Of a DNA stretch of 64,000 nt, positions 34,488 through 44,615 are shown one piece after another. Both the position numbers and the translations under genes were made by a program. Where the stretch lies: assembly GCF_910592395.1 (NCBI RefSeq), contig NC_088311.1, positions 13,458,501 through 13,522,500 of the forward strand. Reading direction: 5' to 3'. Position 1 is the first letter of the stretch, and every line of letters begins with the position of its first letter. This stretch comes from Lineus longissimus. Lineage: Eukaryota > Nemertea > Pilidiophora > Heteronemertea > Lineidae. The notes beneath the pieces are model-generated. The model saw nothing but the letters and a program-made list of their open reading frames with translations, had not been told where the DNA came from and did not search any database.

Positions 34488-35324
34488 ATGTTTTCCTTTC
34501 CATTAATAATTGCGTCCTTTCTGGCCTACTTGGGGTTCCCAGTGTTTTTATTGTCATTGGTACCATTTTTTATATGGCGTACCCCTCCGACGGCATCCTT
34601 TGTCTCACAACAAAGGACTTCGTCTGGTGGCAGGAAACGGGCCGCGAAGACGCCTAAACCCTCTTCCGGTTCCGTTTGCGGGCAGATAACCCGGAGGTCT
34701 ACCAGACCTTCCGCCACCACCCCTTCCGTCAGCCGAGTTCCGGTTCCTGCCGCGGCTGCGAAGGATGCAGGATCAGACATTATCAATGTCTGTGGTCCCA
34801 AGGGAGACTTACATCCAGTAAGTCTCCAAGGGTTTAATATACCCTGGACCTCAGGGAACCTTCCGGTTCCTCTGTCGTCTGCTCCCCCGAGTACAAGCCC
34901 TTTGTACTCGCGGGAGCACCCTGCTTCCGGTCCGCCGATTGCAGTTTCGGTTGCTGACGCGGGTTCCCGTGTATCAGTTACCGAAGACCCTACTGGGGGT
35001 TTTTCTCAGTCTTTACTGCGAAATAACCCCAGTCCTCACAGACACAGTAGAGTAGGGACGGACTTTATAACGCCACCTCCGAAACGCCATGCGTCTTCGG
35101 TAACAGCGTTTCCGCCCTTTGACCTCCTTCTAGAAGGGCAACCGGTAGCTCCATACCGGCAAAGGAGTTACGGGCATTTCCGGTTTCGGACTTCGTCCTA
35201 CCGGAAATGCAGGCACCTACCTACGTTGGCCAACCTCTTAGGTGGAGCCAACCGGAAGTGCCACCCCCTCCTCGTAGCAGAGGCGTCGTTCCCATGGAAC
35301 GAGCAACGCAGAGGGGACATCTGA
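34488..35324 (+). pseudogene. DIRS Gag-like ORF, N-terminal part
   Basis: A 278-codon frame beginning MFSFPLIIASFLAYLGFPVF, an unusually hydrophobic start for a Gag, then a basic, Ser/Pro-rich stretch (SSGGRKRAAKTPKPSSGSV). No known domain is visible; position 5' of RT supports Gag. It ends at TGA 35322-35324, and gag sequence resumes in another frame from about 35336, so there is a frameshift or an ORF boundary here. The DNA is dense in perfect hairpins. Confidence 0.65.
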
Positions 35325-35401
35325 ACTCTTGTTAAGAATATGGGCATCTTCCGCTTCCGGAAGACCCATTCACCCGTACATACGGCTTCGAGGGTTCGCC
35401 T

Positions 35402-37618
35402 ATGCGCCCACCCTCTCCTCAACCACCCGTCGTTGAGAGAAGCCGCACGTCAGGTCCGGAACCCGAGTCAGGACAGCAACTGTCCCAGCTCATCCAGATG
35501 GTAGCGGGTCTTACTGATAGACTCAGCCATCTGGAGCAGGGTTCCGGTTCCTCTGGTGCGCCTGGTCCCATCGGATACCCACCATCAGACTCCTCTATTT
35601 TAGAGGAATTTTATGAGAACGAGAGTTCTCAGCCAGGCTACCGCTCCCTCAATCAGGAAGAGCTGTCACCAGAGGAGGCCAGTATCCTGTCGGATATGAG
35701 GACACTCAGATCCTTGATCAGAGCGTACCTCCCGCAGGATCTGTGCCCTACCCCGCCGGAACTGCCAGCCTTATCGACACCGACCTTTTCACTTTGGGGA
35801 CAGGAAGTGGATCCCAATCCACAGGTCTCTCAGGGCTCCACTCGGGCCCTTGAATTCCTTCCTCCCTCCCCGTCGGTGGTAGCAGTCTCTGAACTTTTGG
35901 AGCGTACAATCAGAGACTCCCAAGGCGCCCACCAACGTACTTCCATCCCTGTCCTTCCGGCAGCCGGACCGGAAGCTTGGTGTAACCCGGGGAAGTTGTT
36001 CACGGCACAACTTCCTCCCGTTAGGCAGTACCGTGCTGACTATTATCGAGTAAGCTCGGCCGGCTGTCCAGCTGCAGCATCGACTTCCACATTAAAGGAC
36101 GATGCACAGCTGGACCAACTTTTGCCTAGGGTGACCTCCTCCTCGGCTTACCGAGAACATAGAGCACAAGAGGGTCTGGCCAAAAACACGTTAGCGGTGC
36201 TCTCCTACGCAGAGCACACTAACCTGGCCCTAGCCAGATCCCTAAAGGATAATGAGTCACTATCTGATGACACAAAATCGCTTGTGACATCCTTGTCACA
36301 TTCGATTAGGCACGCTATTGCTCTGTCCGCCAAGACAGCAGCAAATAGCGTCCTACTCCGTAGAGACGCCACCCTAGGCTCTCTCAATGTCATCAGATCC
36401 CTCCAGCTGGAAGGGGCCTTAAGAACCGCTCCTATGGACGGTTCTTTCCTGTTCGCAGATTCTGTACAAGAGGCGGCTCAAGTACAGAAAGATCGGGACA
36501 AATTATATGTCCCCACTGCGACACAGAGGGCCAAGACCTCTCTACCTAACACTAGAAAGATAGAGAGGCCCCAGCAGGCATCGGGTTCAATCCCGTACGC
36601 CAGGCAGGTCCTGCCTAGGCCTATCCCGCCTAGTTGGCCTACTCCTGCTGGATCCTTCCGACGGGAAGTTGAGGATCGCCGGACTGGGAAGAGGAAAAAT
36701 ACTTCCTCTAACCAGGGTGGTTCCGGTCCGACTAGGCACTCCTTTCGTCAAAGGGGTGCAGGCCGGAAGAAGCGACTCCCCCTCCTTACTCCTCCCGGAC
36801 GCAAAAAGGAGCCGACGCCGGTAGTCGGGGGCCGTCTTCAAAAATTTGCAGACGTTTGGGACGATTGGTGCCCCAAGGGGTCCCAAGTCCCAAACATGTT
36901 GAGGTACGGAGTGAAAGTAGATTTCAACCTTCCCCCCCCCCCCCCTACCATATATCCAACCTCAGTTCAGCCACCGAAGGACCCAGTCAAGGCCTCTGCC
37001 CTCCAAGCAGAGGTCGCGACATTACTGGAGAAGCAAGCTATCCAGGTCCTTCAAAATCCATGTTCCCCCGGCTTTTACAGCCACATTTTCTTGGTTCCCA
37101 AGAAAGCAGGGACATGGAGGCTGATCATAGACTTTTCCAGGTTAAACACCTTCTTGAATGTTCCTCATTTCAAGAACGAAACCACCAGGTCTATAGCAAT
37201 GGCGATACAGCCCAATGATTGGGCGGTATCGATGGATCTAACGGATGCGTACTTACATGTACCGATCCATCCAGACTATCAACACTTCCTTCGTTTCCAT
37301 TACGAAGGAAAGACGTATCAATTCAGGGCCCTGCCGTTCGGTCTGGCATCAGCACCCCTAATTTTTACAATGATAGTCACAGCCTTCGTCGCTCCCTTTC
37401 ACGTGATGGGGTTCAAGCTCCATCACTACCTAGACGATTGGCTACTCCGTTGCAAATCGCGGAAACTACTACTGCAACAACTTCATGTTCTAAAGCAAAA
37501 AGTATTCTCCGCAGGTTGGATTATCAACGAAACAAAGTCAGAATTCACGCCATCCCAAGACTTCGTTTACGTTGGAGTTCGGTTCCTTACGGCCATAGGG
37601 AAAATGCTGCCCCCCTAG
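35402..37618 (+). pseudogene. DIRS Gag C-terminal part fused to reverse transcriptase
   Basis: 738 codons. Residues ~1-480 are Gag-like (a coiled-coil stretch QLSQLIQMVAGLTDRLSHLE; a conserved HRAQEGLAKNTLAVLSYAEH block). From about residue 500 the RT begins: LLEKQAIQVL, FLVPKKAGTWRLIIDFSRLN, first catalytic Asp in SMDLTDAYLHVPIHP, RALPFGLASAPLIF, and YLDDWLL with the catalytic Asp pair. The frame stops at TAG 37616-37618 just after a run of six C (37610-37615). The next frame over continues the RT thumb as LDRINKILYLVAEF, so one base appears lost in the C run. The Met at 35402 may not be the real start. Confidence 0.88.
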
Positions 37619-38802
37619 ACAGGATAAATAAAATTCTTTATCTCGTCGCAGAATTCATAGGAAGGACTCAAGCTCCCGCAAGGCGATGCTTGAGCCTTTT
37701 GGGCCTTCTGAATTCGGCAGCAGACCAAATCCCTCTTGGCCGTCTATATATGCGTCCCATCCAGATGTTTCTGATGTCTCTATAGAAACCCCACAGGGAC
37801 CCATTAGACAAGTTGGTATTGATACCTCAATACCTACTAAAGAACGTCTGGAACTTCTGGGAGTCGGAGACTCGTCTCCAAAGTGGTGTAGATCTTGCTC
37901 CACTGCCCCCAGAAGTGTCCCTGTTCACAGATGCCTCTCTACTAGGGTGGGGAGCATATCTGAACAACGGGGACAGGTCCATAAGGGGTCTATGGACAAG
38001 GGAGGAGACCAATCTTTCAATAAATATATTGGAAATGAAGGCTGTCCTTCTTGCCGTGAGGGCTCTTTCCCTTCACCTGAAGAATCGGAGAGTAACCCTG
38101 TTCTCCGACAATTCTACAGTTGTAGCATATGTCAGGAGACAGGGAGGCACAAAGTCCGGCATTCTTTGCCAGCTAACTTGGGAGCTTTACCATCTTTGTG
38201 CCAACCTTGGAGTATCGATATGTGCCAGACACATACCGGGCAAACGCAACACCCTTGCCGACGCCCTGTCCCGTCAGGACAAACTCGTCCAGACAGAGTG
38301 GACACTCCATCAGGAGATTGTAGGCGACCATTGTCGCCTTTGGCAATCTCCGAAGGTAGATCTGTTCGCCACCAGGCTGAACAATCGCCTTCCCATCTAT
38401 TACTCTCCACTTCCGGACGAAGAGGCCCTGGAAGTCGACAGCCTTACAGCCTCTTGGGTCGGGCTGAACGCATATGCGTTTCCACCCCTCCCTCTCATCC
38501 AACCAGTCCTGAACAAGATCTTGACCAGCCACCCGGTGAGAATAACTCTCATCGCACCTTGCTGGCCAAATCAGGCCTGGTTCCCAGCTTTGCTGGAATT
38601 CCTGATAGACCACCCAAGGAGTCTTCCTACTTGGAAGCACCTCCTGTGGCACCCCCTGTGCCCCTGGGGAGATGCTACCACCAGAACCCTGGATTTTTCA
38701 AGTTTCAAGCCTGGAACTTATCCAGTTGCATCTCCACCAGAGAGGCTTTTCGGACATCGCTGTCAAACGCATGTCCGCACCTCAAAGGGGGTCAACCCTT
38801 GA
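37619..38802 (+). pseudogene. DIRS RT thumb, RNase H and downstream domain
   Basis: After the frame change: LDRINKILYLVAEF, SLLGLLNSAADQIPLGRLYM, an in-frame TAG at 37783-37785, then RNase H from about 37900 with acidic residues in LFTDASLLGWGAYL, ILEMKAVLLAV, LFSDNSTVVAYV and NTLADALSRQ. The C-terminal part (PKVDLFATRLNNRLPIYYSP; YAFPPLPLIQPVLNKI; APCWPNQAWFPALLEF) is the segment that follows RNase H in DIRS elements and is often described as a Dam-methylase-like region. It ends at 38802, overlapping the recombinase frame by 131 bp, a usual DIRS arrangement. Confidence 0.88.
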
Positions 38803-39775
38803 TGTGTATCAAGGAAAGTGGTCTACCTTCACTTCCTGGTGCAGGGAGAACGGAGTTAATCCGATCTCTCCCTCTATATACAGATTAGTTGATTTCTTTA
38901 TAAAATTATTCACGGAAAGACAACTATCTGTCACGGCTATAAAAGGGTACAAGTCCGCCATCGCTTCTACCCTCCGTGTTTTAAGCACCTGGGATCTTCG
39001 TTGGGAGGACCAAATAACCCCTCTTTTCAGAGGAATGTTATTAGAGCGTCCTAGACCGGTTCACAACACCCCTAAATGGGATCTTTCTGTTGTCCTTAAG
39101 GTGCTCATGAGGCATCATTTTGAACCCATGTCTATTTCATCCATGAAATATCTGACACTCAAAACGGTCCTTCTTGTAGCCTTGGCTACCGCCCAACGGA
39201 GGTCAGAGCTCCATGCACTTTCTTTTAAGAAGCTGGCTTTTAGAGGGGAGGTTATCCTGGCTTTCATACCAGGCTTTCTGGCGAAGAACTAGGGACCGGC
39301 CGCCTCTCGGCCCCCGGTTACTATTCCCTCTCTGTCAAGAACGATCTCTTATGATCTTCCTGACAGAACTTTATGTCCTGTCAGGGCCCTAAAGTTCTAC
39401 GTAAATAGGACAAAACCTCCCGGTATCCGCCAGGGGAGAGAGCGTTTGTTTTTGTCCTATAAGGAGGGAAATAAACGAGAGATAGAGGCCGCCACTATTT
39501 CAAGGTGGATTGTGGAGACTATTTGTCTTTCCTACAACACCTTGAGGACTTCCTCTGATCTTCGTGTGCTAGCTAACATCTCAGCGCACGAAGTTAGAGC
39601 ACTAGCCACCTCCTGGGCTAACTACCGAGGAGTTATTGCTCTTCAAGAAGTCGTTTCCGCTGCATGTTGGAGTAATCACTCCACATTCTCTCGTTTCTAC
39701 CTACGAGACGTTTCTTCCCTCGTAGATGGCATGCACACAATTGGCCCGATTGTGTCTGCGGGGCATGTTGTTTGA
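38672..39775 (+). pseudogene. DIRS tyrosine recombinase
   Basis: One frame of 368 codons with a single TAG at 39290-39292. N-terminal SAM-like part (LDVYQGKWSTFTSWCRENGV, VTAIKGYKSAI), then the catalytic core: the first Arg in ATAQRRSELHALSF, HxxR in SAHEVRALATSW, and the Tyr in STFSRFYLRDV. All catalytic positions are present, unlike the copy at 14991-15788. It would integrate circular DNA at a matching core without target duplication, as in other DIRS elements. It ends at TGA 39773-39775 (GHVV). Confidence 0.9.
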
Positions 39776-40186
39776 TCCTGGCTAGATCCAAAGAGGGGGG
39801 GAGCCCGATTGAAGAGTCAAACGCGCATCTTGCGCCATTTTTTGATATGCCCTATCTTCAACAATCCAGGCAACCCCTAGTAGACTAGAAAGGACGCAAT
39901 TTCTTATTGTTGTTTAGCAATAACTCATTCTACACCCTTCAACATGCCTTACTTGCTCTAAGCTCTGTTGCCGGAAAGAAGATGGTTTTTATTATGCAAT
40001 TCTATTCTATTTTATTATGCAATTCTAAATACGATTGTAATACCATATCAAAATACCGGTCCCCTGGTTCTCCCCATTTCTTTCCCCTGGCGGTCCTCCT
40101 TAGCTACTATGCCGGTGGTGCCTCCTTGATTGAACAACAGCTCAGCCTTAGGTAAGTCCTCGTTTCCCAACTCCAATAGGTTGCTG
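39776..40186. other. DIRS 3' non-coding region
   Basis: Between the recombinase stop and the ICR. No gene. It contains a short direct repeat, TATTATGCAATTCTA, at about 39991 and 40013. Confidence 0.5.
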
Positions 40187-40290
40187 GGATTCGATGCAAA
40201 AGTGTTCCATAGGTAAGTTTGAATGACACAAAATGCCCATTTCCTTACAAGAAATGGCCATTTTGTTAGTTCATACTTACCTATGGAACA
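40187..40290 (+). other. DIRS internal complementary region (family A)
   Basis: The left half (GCAAAAGTGTTCCATAGGTA to GACACAAAATG) is the reverse complement of the element's left end. The right half (CCCATTTCCTTACAAG to TTACCTATGGAAC) is the reverse complement of its right end at about 43830-43885. The junction at about 40235 fuses the two outer ends exactly, as the DIRS circle-formation model requires, and makes an imperfect palindrome of about 90 bp. Confidence 0.9.
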
Positions 40291-40964
40291 CGGCCCTCCC
40301 GCCGTCCCCACAAACGGGACATACTCTTTGTTAACGCTCAAGAGTAAGACTGAATATGGCGGCATGAGATCCGCGCGATCTCGCACAGCTGTTTCAGCTA
40401 GAATAGAAACGCAAATTTAATCAGACGGCACCAGACGCCGCTTTTTAGGGAGGTGCTGGCATGAAGGTGTTAATTTCTACCCCAATAAACAACCCAGTTC
40501 CTCACCCCAACCGCTTAAGGATTACATAAAAGGTCTGAATCCACCCATGTATGCCCCTTAATTGTGTTAGTTGTAATTAAGATTGCATGCGTTTATTAGA
40601 ACCAACTTGACCTGAACCAAGCTTTGTGTATTATATTCCGGCTGCCATCTTGGATAGGCTTGGGCCTGCACTGTGTAGTGTATAAAAGATGACTTTGATG
40701 GAGTTTTTCTGTAAAAATATTGATGATTGTTTGCACCTCTATTATGTTTCAGCCCAGATACCAATTCTTCTGTAAAAAGCATTTTAATATTCTGCATATA
40801 ACATAGCTTTGTATGGCTGTGATTAGATTAGGTTTACACTCAGGCAACGACAAATAAAAGGCATTTTAAAAGGGCCTACTTCGTTATTAGTTGTGAAGAA
40901 TGGTCGTCATTTGAAAATGCCATGCCCATTACTTATGTTGTGGTATGAAAGATTGGTGCCCTGT

Positions 40965-41480
40965 TGTACACAAATGAGACAAATAGTCGCAAAGAACAGG
41001 TCTTAACCTATAGTATATATAGGCAGGACAAATGTGTCCTATTGTAGGCCTACCAAGATGAGACAGTGAGTTGCAAAAATCGACAGGTCACAACCTATGA
41101 TATCATAGGCAGGACAACGGGTGTCTCATCCAGCTTGGGGTCTTGTAATTCCGGGAGTGAAGTTGAGACAACAGTCACCAAGGACATGTCACAACCTTTA
41201 TTATCATAGGCAAGGGATGTAGTTGTCTCATCCAGCTTGAGGCCTTGTTATTCCGAGAGATGAGACAACAGTCACAGAGGACATTATATGTTACAACCTT
41301 TATTATCATAGGCAAGGGATGTAGTTGTCTCATCCCGCTTGAGGCCTTGTTATTAAGAGAGATGAGACAACAGTCACGGAGGACATTATGTCACAACCTA
41401 TATTTTATATGCAGGGATGTAGGTGTCTCATCCAGCTTGGGGTCTTGTTATTCCGAGAGATGAGACAACAGTCACAGAGT
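40965..41480 (+). repeat. Tandem array, about 90-110 bp units
   Basis: Units contain GTCTCATCCAGCTTG (at 41123, 41225, 41337, 41425), GATGAGACAACAGTCAC, and CACAACCT..TATTATCATAGGCA. Earlier, more diverged units start near 40965 and 41055. The array lies subterminally in the TIR element, where transposase-binding repeats are often found. Confidence 0.85.
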
Positions 41481-41917
41481 ACAACATATCAAGGCAGTAC
41501 CAGTACACAAAAATGAAAAAGTCATGATTTCAATGTACACAATATTATTATTATTAATTATTCACAATATACATTTAATTTACATTCAATAGACTCATAC
41601 ATTCAAAAAATAATGATACTAAGTTCACATCTTCATATTCCTTGCTATAGAAGTTTCAACTTTAACTTTTTTTTAATAAAAGTGACAGACAAATGAACAA
41701 TTCTTCTTACTAAAAGTATACACGAATATTGTTGTCAAATTGTGGAACTGTAAGCTCAATTTATTAAAATCACAGTTCAAGATTAGACTGGAAACTAAAT
41801 CTACAGTAAATAATCAAACAAAAGGGCAATGAACAATACACAAAGTATGTATGTGCCAGCCAGAGTCAGTCAGAGTCGAAAATCATGCGCAGTACTCCTA
41901 ATTAAAGCAAGGGGAGT

Positions 41918-42208
41918 TTACTTGGTGAACAAATGCTTGAAGCAGTTCTGACACATCCTTTCATTGTTGTAAGCAGGACACTTTTTTAGACGACCAGGAC
42001 ATTCCTTGCCAGTTTCCAAGACTTTCTTGCAAGTTCTCTCGCTCTTCTTCAAATTGCCCAGATTCGCAGTAGTGCGAAGGGCATGATTGGACTTCTTGCG
42101 TTTACGACCGAAATATCGCTTATGACCGCCTGCACCAACTTTCGAATCCAACCGAGCTTTTTTCTGAGGAGGGAAGTCACCATCATCATTCCTAGTCAGG
42201 TCCATTTT
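41918..42208 (-). CDS. Small basic Cys-rich protein or last exon, unknown
   Basis: From the ATG at 42208 (context CAAAATGG) the frame encodes about 96 residues: an acidic start, two basic clusters (PQKKARL; GRKRKKSNH) and a C-terminal cysteine group, CKKVLETGKECPGRLKKCPA then ERMCQNCFKHLF. It could be a DNA-binding or Zn-binding protein, but I do not recognise it. A good acceptor (TTTACAATTCCAG) lies just upstream on this strand at about 42222, so it could also be the last exon of a spliced gene with exons at 42451-42531 and 42655-42790. The extended frame to 42310 crosses that acceptor and a G run, and is less likely. Confidence 0.45.
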   Translation of the reverse strand, partial: KMDLTRNDDGDFPPQKKARLDSKVGAGGHKRYFGRKRKKSNHALRTTANLGNLKKSERTCKKVLETGKECPGRLKKCPAYNNERMCQNCFKHLFTK

Positions 42209-42450
42209 GAAGACGAGTATACCTGGAATTGTAAAGGCAAGTGTAAACATAATGGCAGTGGCTAAATGGGGGAGGGGGGGGGGGTAACTGGGGGTGGCTC
42301 CAACAGACACAGCTTCTATTCTAATTCAATTCTGACACTAACCAGTGTTGAATCTAGAGAAAGAAAGGAAGTATCCTACAGCTGTCCACTTTTATTTCAA
42401 TGTAGATTCAAATAATATTTAATTGCAATCAAAATAGCCTCGGAACTTAC

Positions 42451-42531
42451 CATCAATCCTAAATCAGAGTAGTAATCACGCCTGTCTATAATGTCGGTTG
42501 CATTTCTTGTGACACATCTTGGAGGCTGAAC
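42451..42531 (-). other. Candidate internal exon (81 bp)
   Basis: Bounded on the - strand by an acceptor (CTTTATTTCAG) and a consensus donor GTAAGTTCC. Only one frame is open across it: VQPPRCVTRNATDIIDRRDY then YSDLGLM. Its phase does not join cleanly to the downstream frame at 42208, so the gene is either decayed or uses other sites. Confidence 0.35.
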
Positions 42532-42654
42532 CTGAAATAAAGAGTAATTTATTAGAATAGAATACATGCATACAAAGCCTACGGGAATACAGTATAATGA
42601 TTTCAATTATCTGTTTGTGAATACATAGATGAAGGGAAACATCGCTTAACTTAC

Positions 42655-42790
42655 CACTTATCTTGTTCACTGCCCGATCAATGATGTCGACGTACTGGGC
42701 CTATATACATGTAGCCTCTCGAATCAACTAAAGCATCACATCGGCCGGATTAAGTCGAGAAGTTATCTGCAGTACACACCATGCAACCAG
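42655..42790 (-). other. Candidate internal exon (136 bp)
   Basis: On the - strand an acceptor (TTTTTCTTTAATTTCAG) and a donor GTAAGTTAAG flank it. All three frames contain stops, so it is non-coding, decayed, or an untranslated exon. It is listed because three consecutive acceptor/donor pairs on one strand are unlikely to be accidental. Confidence 0.3.
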
Positions 42791-43713
42791 CTGAAATTAA
42801 AGAAAAAGGCATTTTAGTAACTGAAGGAATGTTTACCAGTCAACAAAAGGCACTGTTTTGGCATCACCCTGTACAAAAATACCACAACAAACTGGAATGT
42901 GGGTCAATGGGCGAGTTCATTTTGCTTACAGGTGGATAATATACCAAGAACTTTTCTATATTTGGCGAATTCTTAAGACTATATTTATCAATTACATCTG
43001 TAAAGATATTTTCAACATAAACTATGGTATATGCTAACTCATGGCTTGTTCATAAGCACGATCATGACTTATTATTGTACTATTACCCATGCTGTACCCC
43101 TTTCACCAAAATAGACCCGACCATCGAACTTCAAAACTCAACTATATTTAGACATTTGTTTTTCAAATGCATTTTCTGCATGAATATACAGCAAACTAAC
43201 ATAAAATAGATAAGTGGGCCATTTTGAATTTGAGCAGATCAAAGTTTGAGAAATTTCAGAATAAACGCACGATTCTGTACGAAACTGAAATGAGTTATGC
43301 AAAACAGCCGGGGTATTTATGATATATGATATTATGCCTGGCTATCTAGTCTTGAAGAATTCCGAAATCTGTAACTTGTCGAAAAATCGATAAAAAGCAT
43401 GGAAATCGCCAGTGGTCCAAATTTCATGAAATTTTCAAGCCGGGTGAATGGTCATGTGACACAACTTATGAGCCAATGAAAACCGTCGTATCTAATTCGA
43501 GCACGTGTACAGAAGCGCGCTGATGTTTGAACGATGCCAATGCATCAACCCTTTGGCTGAATGGGTATTGCGATAATGTGTGAGATGTGTATTTGCGACA
43601 ATGTTTACATAGCGGTTAACAGGCTTTTCGCATGGAGCAATCGTTGGGCAACAGGCTAGCAGGCAGAATGGTTTATTTCGATGTCATGTTTAGGCTTAGC
43701 TGAAACAGCTGTG
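42791..43713. other. Right part of the TIR element, nothing recognised
   Basis: AT-rich with no motif apart from the terminal inverted repeat. It could hold upstream exons or promoter of the - strand gene. Confidence 0.4.
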
Positions 43714-43885
43714 CTCGCGGGATCGGTCAGGGCGCCGCCTGGCGGCCGAGCTCTTAACTCAGTTCTCCCTTTAGAAAATTAAAGGGATACTCTTGTGTTT
43801 GAGCCCAAATGGAGTTACATGCAAAAGTGTTCCATAGGTAAGTATGAACTAACAAAATGGCCATTTCTTGTAAGGAAATGGGCAA
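43714..43885 (+). repeat. DIRS family A right inverted terminal repeat (outer part)
   Basis: Reverse complement of 34020-34165 with about 5 mismatches by eye. The inner part lies at 40330-40383 on the other side of the inserted TIR element. The extreme end (AACAAAATGGCCATTTCTTG to AAATGGG) is the segment copied in the ICR. Confidence 0.87.
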
Positions 43886-43980
43886 TTTGTCATCCTCAGG
43901 CTTTGTAGCAGATGGAATGGCCAGGGTTGAAAAGTACCGTGTCCATTCGTGTCTGATGTCGTCAGGATCGTTCACCTTTT
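43886..43980 (-). pseudogene. LINE reverse transcriptase fragment (upstream half)
   Basis: It reads NDPDDIRHEWTRYFSTLAIP then SATKPEDD before entering DIRS sequence. The DPDDIxxEWxxYFxxLA block typically precedes the LINE RT start found at 33720-33970. On the far side it is bounded by a TTTTTAGCTCATC repeat start at 43978. Confidence 0.6.
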
Positions 43981-44410
43981 TAGCTCATCTTTCAGGGGAG
44001 CTTATATGATACTGCGGTATCCGTCGTTAACTTTTGACAAAAGAGTGACGCATTTCTTAACCACGTGACCTAGAAGGTTATTACTTGGTGTGTGGGTACC
44101 CCTTGGCAAGGCCTTCTTTCAAAATGAAAATAAGTGCAATTTGACTACTGGTCTTCCATATAGGTGGCACTCTTTGAAAACCTATTTTTGGCTATAGCTT
44201 ATGAACGCTGCTAGCTAGAATCATGACATTTTTACGGCTGATGAGGGTGCTTGAAAAATTACCCTGGTTTTTGATTTGACATACTTTTCGAGGTCACCGA
44301 GGTCAAAGTTCATTATCGGCATCGCTGTTAGGTAGTAGTGGCATGTTTCGTCACCGCTGGTGTTACTGACTTGAAATCTTGTAAATATGTACCTCTTGGT
44401 CCCGGTGCTT
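43978..44410 (+). repeat. Hairpin-started repeat with 300-bp-type modules, diverged
   Basis: It begins TTTTTAGCTCATCTTTCAGG and contains GGTTTTTGATTTGACATACT and TTTTCGAGGTCACCGAGGTC and a GGCATGTTTCGTCACCGCTG block. A diverged member of the family at 32070 and 56192. Confidence 0.7.
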
Positions 44411-44429
44411 GAGGTATAACCCAGGTTAA

Positions 44430-44475
44430 ACCATCGGGAAGATCAGTGACGTAGTGATTAGAGCACCAGGCTCAT
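44430..44475 (+). repeat. tRNA-like SINE head fragment
   Basis: GACGTAGTGATTAGAGCACC resembles a tRNA A-box/D-arm, followed by an anticodon-like arm CCAGG-CTCATAA-TCAGG (four of five pairs, CAU anticodon). The T-arm and acceptor stem are missing. It looks like the decayed head of a tRNA-derived SINE, not a functional tRNA. Confidence 0.45.
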
Positions 44476-44615
44476 AATCAGGTGTACCAGCAATGATGTC
44501 TCTCACTGTGTCTCTCCATGTATGTAATCATGCCGTGGCTTGTATCATCCACCCTTATCTTGTCTCTCTCTCAACTCAACTAACTGTTGAACTAGGAAGA
44601 CAACACCAACAAGAT

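Larger units (their letters stand above)
40384..43713. mobile_element. TIR element with 4-bp target duplication, superfamily unassigned
   Basis: Ends CACAGCTGTTTCAGCTA and its exact complement TAGCTGAAACAGCTGTG (the right end has one extra T inward) are flanked by CTCG at 40380-40383 and 43714-43717. The uninterrupted site (GATCTCGCGGGATCGG) is preserved in the left DIRS repeat, confirming the insertion and the 4-bp duplication. It is 3330 bp and contains a ~100-bp tandem array near the left end and a small, possibly spliced, - strand gene. A 4-bp duplication is known for Sola and some Academ and Ginger elements, but I see no diagnostic transposase. Confidence 0.8.
34008..43885 (+). mobile_element. 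DIRS retrotransposon, near full length (family A), with insertion
   Basis: Order: left inverted terminal repeat (34008-~34180), gag (34488-~36900), RT (to 37618), RNase H and downstream domain (to 38802), tyrosine recombinase (38672-39775), internal complementary region (40187-40290), right inverted repeat (~40330-40383 plus 43714-43885). A 3.33-kb TIR element with a 4-bp duplication interrupts the right repeat. Without it the element is about 6.5 kb, a normal DIRS size. The coding frames are damaged only at a few points (frame change near 35325, C-run at 37610, TAG at 37783, TAG at 39290), so it is fairly young. It sits inside a LINE. Confidence 0.9.

Noticed and set aside
37686-38888. 400-codon frame overlapping DIRS RNase H
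   Set aside because: Shadow of the RNase H and recombinase frames; it lacks the catalytic motifs, which lie in the neighbouring frames.
41000-41480. Regular repeats reminiscent of a CRISPR array
   Set aside because: Units are contiguous tandem copies without unique spacers, in a eukaryotic transposon.
43754-43975. 73-codon - strand frame as a single gene
   Set aside because: The first 27 residues are LINE RT; the remainder reads into the DIRS terminal repeat.
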